Shown one piece after another: positions 24,701 to 36,700 of a stretch of 64,000 bases of DNA. Source of the DNA: Leptasterias polaris. Taxonomy: Eukaryota; Echinodermata; Asteroidea; Forcipulatida; Asteriidae. The notes under the pieces were generated by a model. It saw only the letters and a list, made by a program, of their open reading frames with translations, was not told the origin of the DNA and searched no databases. Numbering within the stretch: position 1 is the first letter of the stretch; every line of letters begins with the position of its first letter. Where the stretch lies: assembly GCA_037783415.1 (NCBI GenBank), contig JAZGTN010000015.1, forward strand, positions 5,219,001-5,283,000, written 5' to 3'. The translations under genes and the position numbers were made by a program.

Positions 24701-27700
24701 TTTATTTCTCCCCGTGGGCGACTGCTTCACTTTTTTTCACAATGGCTTCCCAACACGATTAGCAGTGTCATTCATTCTTATTAGTTCTGCAGCAAAACTA
24801 AGCCCTGTGCCTCAAATATTGGATATTTGGTAATTCAGGTCGGCTCAGAGGTTTCTTCCCCTGCCTTTCACCTCTGTGGATCCTGGTTTGACTGGAGCCT
24901 TGCATGTGTATTGGGTTTTTAGTCCCTACCTCAAGGGGGTTCTCAAGTTATGGTTTTCCTCCCTCCTCTAAGGTAAAACTGAGGTTTCGTCAATATCTTT
25001 TCTACACAGGTATCTTTAAGCTTATGGTTACAGTGTGTCACAAGTGCCTTGAGGATTTTATGTTAACCCTAGTTAATTATCTCAGAGTACAATACTCTGA
25101 CATTTATTCTGCGTTAATCCTACCTTACATTTGTTATGGAATTGTAGCATGGGGCAAATCAAGTGCCTGTCTACTGTAAAGAATTATGTTGCTGCAGAAA
25201 AGGGCTCTTAGAATAATTAATCGTGCCGACTTTTGTGCTCATTCTGACCCATTATTTAAAAAACACAGTACTCTTAAAGTTTCCGATATTTATCTTCTAC
25301 AACTTGGAATATTTATGCATCAATACAACTCCAATGTTTTACCTAATTCTTTTAAGAGTATGTTCACACTAAATTCTCAATTCCATGCTTATCAAACTAG
25401 ACATGCAAAAGATTTTCATATACCTCGTGTCTACTCATCTAAATCCATGAGTTGTGTTTATTTTCAAGGTCCAAAGTACTGGAACTCCCTCAGCAATGAA
25501 ACAAAAATATGTAAGAGTCTTCAGTGGTTCAAGAAAAAACTTAAAAATTATCTTATTGGTAAATACTGAGTCCTCAAGTCCTCAGTTTCTAATTTGTCCT
25601 GGTATTGTTAGATGTAGATTTGTTACAATAATTATTTATATTGTCTCCTACTCAATTATTCATCTGAATGCCGCCGTGCGGTGAGCCTGTCCAGCTATCT
25701 GTTGTCCAGTTTGTGTTTGTCTAGTGTCCTCACTGTGTGTTTGTCTAGTGTCCTCACTGTGTGTTTGTCTAGTGTCCTCATTGTGTGTTTGTCTAGTGTC
25801 CTCATTGTGTGTTTGTCTAGTGTCCTCATTGTGTGTTTGTCTAGTGTCCTCACTGTGTGTTTGTCTAGTGTCCTCACTGTGTGTTTGTCTAGTGTCCTCA
25901 CTGTGTGTTTGTCTAGTGTCCTCACTGTGTGTTTGTCTAGTGTCCTCACTGTGTGTTTGTCTAGTGTCCTCACTGTGTGTTTGTCTAGTGTCCTCATTGT
26001 GTGTTTGTCTAGTGTCCTCATTGTGTGTTTGTCTAGTGTCCTCATTGTGTGTTTGTCTAGTGTCCTCATTGTGTGTTTGTCTAGTGTCCTCATTGTGTGT
26101 TTGTCTAGTGTCCTCATTGTGTGTTTACGTAATCATTGATGTTACATTATACTTTTCTTCATGAATTTCTTCATGAATACAGTTCCATCAGCGCGGCCCA
26201 TAGAAACGAAGAGTGTTGCTAGAGTATAGTGTGCGAGTGAAAGGAATATAGAGATTACGACAAGACCTGGTAGAATAATCATGTACTTCACGGACGAGTA
26301 TAGAGTAAGAAGAAAAGGTGGTGGGAAGGAGAGTGTTAGCCTCGAAAGAGGCCAAGGGGCCCTCAAAAGTGCCTTGCACTGTGTCACACCATTGGACTGG
26401 GTTTCAAAGCGTGCCAGGGCTGTACATGAAAAGATGAACTCTTACTGCATGCGCGGGCCCTCCCTCCATATCATATCTATGGAGGGGGCGCGCGCGCATG
26501 TGCAGTAACTGGGTGAGAAGTAATAATTCCATGTATAACCTGCTTTTGCCAGGACGACAAATCCCCTTTAAAGGCACTGAACACGTTTTGTAATTGTCAA
26601 AAGACCAGTATTCTCACTTGGTGTATCCCAACATATGCATAAAATAACAAGCCTGTGAAAATTTGGGCTCAATTGGTCATTGAAGTTGCAAGAAAATGAT
26701 GAAAGAAAAAACGCCCTTGTTGTACAAATTATTGTGCTTTCAGATAGGAATAAAAGTCTTATTAATTTAGTGAGAAATTACCTCTTTCTCAAAAACTACG
26801 TTACTTCAGAGGGAGTTGTTTCTCACAATGTTTTATACTATCAACAGCTCTCCGTTGCTCATTACCAAGTAAGTTTTTATGCTAATATATATTTTGAGTA
26901 ATTACCAAACGTGTACAGTGCCTTTAAATCTGATGATGGTATTTGGTTGTTTATGGTCGAGTGGTCACAATAATATGGTCAAGTGGTCGAAAGGATACAA
27001 TTGAATGGTCACAAGGTTACATGAATTTCCGGGGTGATATTCAACCTAGTGTTTTATTCCAATCAGCAATCTTCCACTGGTTTAATTGTACTCACACTGT
27101 GCTGTGGCCATTTTCTTTGTATCGCCCACGGCTCTGACAAAATTATCACCGGCAAACTTTGCCCTAAAAAAGAAACAAAAAATATGTTGATGTACCTTTT
27201 AATAATACAGACCAGATGCCACAAGGTGGTCTTATACAACATGAAAAGCTTTCTACAAACTTAATTCAGATACATTTTTGAAAAGGCAAGTCTTTACTGG
27301 TGAGGTTATGCAATTTGAAAATAGCAACCTGCAGTAAGTAGTTCAGAGGTAATGGCAAAGAGAAAGGGCACCTGATAAACACCTCATATGCTCACAGTTC
27401 ACTTGAAGAAGGGAAAGGGTCCAATATTTGTATACTTTTATTCACCTTTGTAGCCAGTGTCCAGTAGACCCCTTGCATATAATAATAATAATAATAATAA
27501 TACGCAGTTCTTATATAGTGCTTTATACTCCCGATGGGTGTCTCAAAGCGCTCAGTATTTTTCCTATAAGGCATGTGGAGTTACGTGTTGAAGTATGCGA
27601 CCTATTCCTTTACATAGCACCATGTAATGGTTTACAAGGTGCTGTGGCGCAATATGCAGCCAATCAAACCAGGAACACCGGGGCGAACCCCTTCTCTTTA

Positions 27701-30700
27701 TGATAAGTGCACTGGGTTCTTTTACGTGCATTACACAACATACGGGACCCACGGCTTTACGTCCCATCCGAAGGACGAAGCAATAGTGGTCAAGTGCCTT
27801 GCTTAAGGACACAAGTGTCATGACCGGGACTCAAACCCACACCCTACTGATCGGAAACACCAGAGCTTGAGTTCGGTGCTCTTATCCGCTCGGCCACGAC
27901 ATGCCTGACATCACAAGCCCAACACAGCGCCCTCACTGAGGTCAACGAAGACCTGTCATTGGCTGAGAGTTGTGAGCGGCGCGTACACACTTCCACTAGC
28001 CCTCACGAGATTTTGTGAGCACCGCAGGAGTGCACGGTTTGAATTGGGTGTACACAGACAGATTTACCCAAACCAAACCGTGCAATTATAATGTGTTTCC
28101 ATATCTCAAAATTGATTATTATTTGACCTCAGCGACGCAGCCAATGCAAGGGATCTACACTCTTTACCCTTGCCCGTCCTCTACACACAAGTACTTACTC
28201 TTCCGCAGTCTTGTTCTTGAATGGATTTTCCCTCATGGAGCGAGTCTTTGGATCGTAGTAGGCCGAGTCTGGATCAAGATTATACAAGTACTGCAAGGGG
28301 GAACAAATACATCCGTCATTACAGTAGGTACAACAATAACTAAAAGATGGGTTAATTAATTATCCAATATTATGAAAAGAAGGTAATGAAGTTGACAATT
28401 TGTACAAGGCAAAAATTCACAGTGTTGTTACATAAAATGAAAAAAAGGATTCAGCAGAAATGCAAATGCTTTATCAAAAAGATGACTTTTAACTTTTAAC
28501 TTTTAAAAATATACAACTCTGTGAACTGACTGCCCCCCCCCCTTCTCCTCTTTAATATGTGGAATGGTCCAGTCTAGGATATCAAGGCATTCAACTTGCT
28601 CTGGGTATTGCAAGTGGGAAAACAATGAAAAACATTACTTTGGGCCATCGCCGGAAGGACGGGATAAAACTTCAAGGTTTTAAGAAATGAAACTGACAAG
28701 ATATCATACCTTTGCTGTGTCTTCTCTGATTCTTAAGTTGCGGACTGTGATACGTCTGCGAGAATAATAAAGAGCATTCAATTAACTCAGTGGTTAAGGG
28801 TCATATTGATTTACTGTTTTTGATATTGCAAACACCTTGTGTACATGAAATACCTCTTATGAGTTGTGGTGGTTCTGAAAAGAACCAGTGGTGTAACAAC
28901 TCAACGTTTTTATCAGAATGCTTCTGAAGACGATCAGCGCTTACTGATCAAAACGTTGAGTTGTTACACCAGTTGTTCTTTTTAGAACCACTACTCAAAG
29001 AGAGATTTGTGTATGACTGCGCTCTAGAGTCGCTCCGAACCTAATTATTGAATTAAGTACATGAAAAGTTCGACGTCTGAAACAGTTAGGAGCGACTGGA
29101 CGCGCTAGAAGTCGAAAGATCAACTGTTGCAGCCGTTCAGAACGACTCTGGAGCGCCTTGGTTTCAGACGTCGATCTTGTCATGAGCCGAACCTAATGTA
29201 AATTTTGTGTTAAGTTCGACTGTCTGAAACCAAAATTTTATTGGGTTGACCTAGAGTCGCTCCTAATCTATTTAGTTCGGCGTAACTCTGGAGCGCCTGT
29301 CTGAACCGGGTGTTAACTGCAAACCATAAAAACTAAGAATGAGTTATAGAATGATCGAATGAATGAACGAACAAATGTACTGCCTTAAAAGTGCAAATCA
29401 CAAACACTTTTACTCTATAACAACAGTTGAAATGCCTTGCATTTCAATTTTTCTTTTAAAGTTGACAGTCAAATCTATGGAAAAGTGTTTTATCTCATTA
29501 ATGTTGAACCATTAGGTTTATAACAAATATTAATAAACAGCTGTTATATAGCATCCTTAACCCTAACAGGGTCCCAAAACTATACAGAGATAAAAAATAC
29601 CCAGACACGGAAAATGAAATCTAGAGCCAAGAAAGCCGATCCCACATGGGTGCGACATGCACTGAGTTGAACAACAGTCTCATCTTAGTGTGTCTCCAAG
29701 CCAATGGATAAGAAAAAGAAAGCCAATTCACAAGGGCGAGACAGGCATTATTTTAAAAAAATGTCTCATTTTGGTTTGATAAGAAGGCTAGAACGTCTTG
29801 AAGAATCTGTATATACCTCTTGCTGTCAAAGTTTGTTCCGGGCATGTCAAAGTCATCAGCATACTTATCATCATCAGGATCACTGTCACTTTCTCTTTCC
29901 TGCAATTACAGAAATATCATTAAAACCCCCAAAAATTACATTGTTGGGATCTCCTTTATCATGTTTACTCTCTGCACAAACAAGTTGTCCAATAGCCATC
30001 CACACTAATGAAGTCGCTTTTGGTAAAAATACCCTGAAGTCAGACAAACTTTCCATCAAACTCATGCGATCGCCGCCCGCATTGGCGTGCTGGACCGCAG
30101 TAGTACACTCAGTACAAGCGAGTACACATAAACCTTGGACATGCAGACTCAGGTACATCAGTGAATATTGACGTGATGTCCGAGATCTGAGTACTAAGCT
30201 TTTATTTTATTTTAGCATGAGTGCTATTGGCTGCTGTTCTAACTTGGTACATCGCACACATCTCTATATTGCAAGTCAGCTCTTTATGCTTGCTGTACAC
30301 ATGTTTTGACAATTATTTGGTAATGGACTCTGAATATTCATGAGAACTAATGTGATTTCATCACAGGAGAAGTTGCAACTTTTGTTTTTGGCATTTAATA
30401 AAACTTGATTGCATTTTAAGTATTTTCAGAAGAATTGCCGACATAAAAGAAAAAAAAAAGGTTTTACACTTACTAGTCTTTCTATACTCATCTCCCCCGA
30501 TGCCATTTCTTGAAGTTGCTGTGCCTTCAGCTGTTTCTTTGCCTGACCAAAAGAAAACAAAAACGTCAAACATTTCACCCAGACAGGAATCATAACAGTT
30601 CACCTGGCAATATTTCCAGGTAAAAGGGTAGGAATTTCACTGGCCTCCTGTCACTGGTCATACTCGGTGGTCTAGTGGTTGAGATATCTGGACCCATGTT

Positions 30701-33700
30701 CATGACTCTGCTTACCACAGCCTCCTCGGCTTATGGCCCATAGAATTGTGTGCCGTAACGGCAGCATGTCGCAGTAAGCAGAGCCATGAAATTGGACCCT
30801 GCTCTAGAATGCGAGGGTTGTTGGTTCGAACCCAACCCGAGTAGGATGCCCGTATATTTTTTTTTTCTACAGGAAAGCACCGAGTGTACAGTGCTTAGCA
30901 CACATCGGAGTATAGTAAAACAAAAGTATCCCAGCACCCACTTATTTCTTAAACCGAAGAAGTAACGCTGTACTTACCTCTTCAATCTTGGCATACTCAT
31001 CCCACACGGCTTCATACTCCTCTGGGTTGTATCCATTCCATCGGTCTCGTTTCCCGTCGTAATCAAAGTCAAGGTTTGGCTGTGAGTGCTCATCTGGAGC
31101 AATCTGGTCACCGGTAAACTTAGCCCCAACTTTCCGAGGTCTCTGCAAAAGTGACGACAACATGACAAATACTAATCAGTGAAAAATACAGTCTTCTGCT
31201 TTGGTTGCCACCTACAAAGTGAACTAGGAGACGATAATTAAAAAACAAAATGACTATAAAATGAGATAATGGAAGACTTCTGTCTACAACTACAAAGAAG
31301 CAACTGTGACTCAGAAGAGTCCCAGCTGTTCAACTACCTGCCGACTGTAAAAACTTGTATCAATAATTTGAAAAGTTCCTAGACCGACTGCAGGTTTCAC
31401 TGCTATATTTCCAGAAATCAAACGAAATATTTTATCAAATCTAATTTGATACCTATACCTAGAAATTTAAGAATCCCCTTCATTTCCCATCCCACTTATT
31501 TTCCACTTTATTTCTAGATCTATGTGAACTTGTAAAACAAAATATAGTCATATAATTATATCTTCTAACTTACTACTGACTCTTCTTCTTCTTTTTTTAT
31601 GTTACAGGAAACAATTATTTTTTTGTTAGGCCCAAGAATCAGTGAAAATGGTGGTGGATTTATGGAAAAGGCAGACCTGTAAGTGTAAGAAAACATTTGA
31701 AGGAGAAACCTTTAATTACCTCAACACAATCTTTCTTCTTATGTGTTACTGCTCCACAGTTCTCACATGCACCTTTTCTGTATTTAGTTGCAAGAGTCCC
31801 CTATTGGGAAAGAAAGGACAAAATATTATCATTGTTTAGTAAAAGGTATTTTCAACATTACATGGCATGACATGTTTTTTTTTTTTTAACCCTCCTACTG
31901 TTCGCAACATTTTCAAGTGAGTTGACCAACCATTTGAAACCATTCAACTGCCAAAGTTGTGTATGGTGGCACAACTGTGCACAGAACTAACTGTGTACTG
32001 TGTACATGCATTCCCTCATGGTATCATATTGCAAGGCTGGCATAGCTTATCTATCATTCAAAACCATAGTGAATGGTATTGAATGGTCAGACAGCAAGAG
32101 GGTTAAAGGTATGCAAATCAAGAGCTGCCCTATATGGTATAAGCCTTACTTGACTTATTAAAGGTGCTGTATACGTTTGGTAATTGGAGCCTACTGATTG
32201 TGTTAATCCTATGTAAATGTGGGTATATACAATAAAACTAACCTGTGAAAATTTCACTTCAAAAGGTGGTCGCGTTTTTGAGATATCACCGGAGCGAATA
32301 TTTCCACGCAGGAAGAATATTCCCTATAATAGGAATACACAATCTGAGAAGCGTTACGGTCGTAACGCTTCTCAGATTCAAATTTTGGGGGATAAAAAGG
32401 GATATATTTTTCCATAACCGTAGTATTTCGAAGTAAACAGTTTCTCAAATTGCATTAGCTGCTGTACTTCTTCTTACCAAGTAAATTTTTATTGCCATTA
32501 ATTTTCAAAGTCATTACCAAACGTATACAGACCATTTAAGGCTATTTAATATTTACCAGGTCAGTTTCCCTTATGGTTTATATTACTTGATATTTAAAAT
32601 AAAAAGTCACATCCCCTTAAGGTAATCCCTCTGCTGCTGCCGCTTATCCGGTGTCAGAATTTAACCTCATGGACACATGCAAATTAAGAATTTTCCTCTT
32701 CAGTAGTTGTGAGTTTAATACAAGTTTTACTGTGCCTCATGAATATTCTATCAGCCAGCTCCCCAGTAGGTAAGTATTCATTCTCTTTGTTATTATGTAA
32801 ATGCTTTACCTTATTTGGTCTGCAGTGGTAAGTTATCCCTCAGAACTTCCTTAGAGTATTATGTTCTGGGCTCGATTTCACAAAGAGTTAAGATTCATCG
32901 TAACTGCAAATCCATCGCAGTTGCTAATAGCAAAGAGTGATGTCACAATACAAATCACTATGGTAATACTGATAACTCATCTTAAGATGAATCTTAGTGC
33001 TTTGTGAAATCGGCCCCTGGTCAGGTATGAAGTTTTGAATATGGTGAATTTCGAGGTATGTTGGGTAGATGGGTGCGGTCAGTGAGAGTGATGTTATACT
33101 AGCTTTGTCTTAGAAAGAGTGAAGTTATTCTAGCAGCGTCTTAAATAGAGAGAGGATATGATCCTCATTTTGATCCAGAGTCAGACATGTTGCGCTGGGT
33201 GTTGGTCTCTGCTATGTGATTGTGCTACCATTGAAAAAATCAGAGCAGATTTACAGGCTGCTAACAAGGCAAATTGGTTGGAGTGAGAAAACACTACTGG
33301 GATCTGAACTTCAACATAAACACTATAATGGAAAACCGTGAATTAATTTTTAAATTTATTTCATACTTTTGCATTTCAAACTTTCCTCAAATGAAGCGCA
33401 TGATGCTATTTTTAACCGAGAGGAAAGGATTGGTTCTAAACCAATGTGATGTGGAAAATGCAAGACTTGGCTATTTTCAATGCTTGTTACATTTATTCTA
33501 GAGACTTGCTCATTATTAACTCTCCAGTGTTTTGTACTTTGAAATGAAAAGTTGCTTGCCTGTATTAACAAAACCTGAAGAAAACATGTTTTTGTTCCCC
33601 TTCTAGTGTGCCTAGAAAACACAATGTTGGTTAGGCTTACCCTAAAGGGCCCAAGTCCTTCAATATCCTCATTGCCAAAGTGCAGGATTGAGAAGGATTT

Positions 33701-36700
33701 GGGCTTTTAGGGATCTGCAACACAGGAAGATTTAGAAGGGTTTGGGCTACAATGAGTTTTTGTTAGGGTAGGATTTAGCAGGACTTGGGCTATCGGGCTG
33801 TTTTTACATAGGAGGATTTAGAAGGTTTTAGGTCTTATGCAGCTTAGCCAAAATAGGATTCTGAAGGTTTTGGGCTTTTAGGGGTGGAGATTGTAATAAA
33901 GCTGACATATTTGCCCCAGCAGAGCACCTAAAGTAAATCACAAAGTTGACTCCCTAACTTCTGTTTCAAAAGGATTTAGAAGGATTTGGGCTAATATGTA
34001 TGTTTACAATAAGAAGAAGGATATAGAAGGATTTGGGCACTTTAGGTTTATGACAACTTTAATCTGAAGGATATAGAAGGATTTGGGCAGTATGTTTACC
34101 CAAGAGTCTAATCTGTTAGGGTTAAAGGGGAGGTATATGTTTGGCAATCATTCTTAAAGTCAATGGCAATAAAAACTTACTTGGTTAGAAGAACAGCAGC
34201 TTTTGATAGTATAAAGCAATTTGAAAATCATTTTACTTCAAAATGTTGTGGTTATGGAAAAAGATATCAGTTTTTATCCCCCCAAATTTGAATCTGAGAA
34301 ATGCTTCTGTCAGACTGTGTATTCCAATTATGAAATATTCTTCCAGCCTGGACATAACCACTCTGGATTTTCAGTAATATCTCAAAAACGCAACCACCTT
34401 TTGAAATGAAATTTTCACAGGTTACTTTTATTGTTCACATCTATCTACATTTATGATTAAAACAAATGAATGGTTTCCAAAAACCAAAGGTACTTTCCCT
34501 TTGTGACAGTCTCCTCCTACTCACCTCCTTAACTCCCTTTCTGTACCATGAGGTGATGCCGGAGAACTCCTTCTCCTTCTCAGCTTGGGGTCTCTGATGC
34601 TTTAGAGTTGGCTGACCGTATCCTACGTACCACGGAACAGTCGATATGTACTGCGGAATGTGTGGGTTAATGTCTCTGTTGGCAGGGGGACAAAAATATC
34701 CAGGTGGTGAATAATTTTTATATGGAGGATTACACTATATTTGTTTCTTGAAAACTTGACACGTCTTTGCAGAGATTTTAAAATTAAATGATCTTTAAAA
34801 AGAAAAAGAATTAATAATAAATAACAATTTAAAAATTCCCTTCCAGAAAACAACAGTTTGGGATCCCTGGCCTTTTATTTTGATATTCCAGGCTCGTGAT
34901 GGATAGAACATTTGACAAGTATCTGATTAATTAACCTTCCACCGAGTAAATAGGTAAAAAGTATTAGGTGCTATAATCGTAGCTCTTGGTCAGATCCCTT
35001 AGATCTAAGAGCTTTTTAAGTGTTAAAATATGGCAAATTTTGTTGAAATTTTTCATCAACATTTTACACATTTAATGTTGAAAAAAAGGTCAAACCAATT
35101 TGCAAAATTTGAATACATGGTTCGTCTAAGTCCTCCAGTCTAAGATTGTCTGGAGGATCAAAGGTTTTGATCATCGCATTAGTCAATTAAATGAAACAAA
35201 ATCAGCATTTTGTAAGTGATGTTTAAAGCTTTGCATTGTGTGGATAATACGAATTACTAATATATAATACTAATTATATAATATAATTACTAATAATAAA
35301 TACTAAACCATACTAAACCATGTGTAAATCTCTTTTGGGAGGAGCAATGTACTCTATGTCTTCAAGACAAGAGTACACAGTTCCTGAAGATAATAACGGC
35401 TTCTTATATAGCGCGCATATCTGTCACTCTGACACTCAAGACGCTTCAACAGTCTGTATTTTTCCTGCAAGGTATATTGAGCTACGTTTTTTGAAGTATG
35501 AGACCTATTCCTTTGCAAAGCACCATGTAATGGTTTACAAGGTGCTGTGGCACAATATGCAGCCAAACAAACCAGGAACACCGGGGCAAACCCCTTCTCT
35601 TTTCGATAAGTGCGCTGGGTTCTTTTACGTGCATTACACAACACACGGGACCAACGGCTTTACGTCCCATCCGAAGGACGAAGCAATAATGGTTAAGTGT
35701 CTTGCTTAACGACACAAGTGTCACGACCGGGTCTCGAACCCACACTTCTCCAAATTCGAGCCCTGCCAACCAACAGCAGCAGCTCCTTTCAGTAGCCAAC
35801 ACTCCTCCCCCAAAAAGATGTACACATATTGCACCCGCAAGTTTAATAATAATAGCATTTTGTAAAAAGTAAATGTAGCCGCCAGAATATCTTTTTGTTT
35901 ACCTTTTTTTTATGCAGCGCCTCGCCTTTTGAGGAAGTCAATGGAGGGCGCTATTTTCAAGTCTCATTATAAGTTGTATATTGTCACCGTATACACACAT
36001 TGCCAAGTTTTAGAAGAAAACCATTTAGTTCAGACATTTATGCCTACTAATACCTGGGCAGCTCAGCAAAGTGAGTGTTCACATTTTATTTAGCATTATT
36101 TATTGTCGATATTGAGTAATTTGGAAGTGTTTTTGATATACAAAAAATAAGGTTTTGTTGAGTGAAAACTACACGTTTGTACATGCATGTACATGACATG
36201 TAGGCCCATTGCTCTGTGTTACGTTCTGCGTTCATGTATGTGTTATTGATGCCATTGATTATGTAATTTTCAATAATTGGTTCTTGTATGAAGATACACT
36301 AGATATTTGTAGTAAATTGATAAGTTTAGGAGTTGATGCATAATTCTAGTTGAAGTCAAATATGTGGCCTTGGTTTATGTATCTAATTTGCAAGATGTTA
36401 TTTTTCTCTTTATATTGCAGTCGAACCACCTATTGTCACCTATTGTCACCCATTGTCACCTATTGGCATTGCCACCTTATGTCACCTAGTAACTACCTTA
36501 CGTCAACTTTCACCTAACGACACCTACCTGTTACCACCTATAGTAATCTACTTCAATCAATAGTCAACCGTCAAATCTTAATCATCCGGATACAACAATC
36601 AGAACTCAATCATTAAGTTTAAAGTTTATTCGTCACTAACAGTAATTATTGTAATTTTGCCTGTGGATCAAGAACAATTAAAGAATAGTTTTGAACAGTT

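Noticed and set aside
23074..26126. CRISPR-like arrays or coding repeats
   Set aside because: The 24-bp units are contiguous without spacers, and the long ORFs in several frames and both strands follow from a unit length divisible by three. These are minisatellites in introns of a eukaryotic gene.
29704..30171. 155-residue plus-strand ORF
   Set aside because: It overlaps SLU7 exon 6 in antisense, has a composition unlike a conserved protein, and has no splice or homology support.
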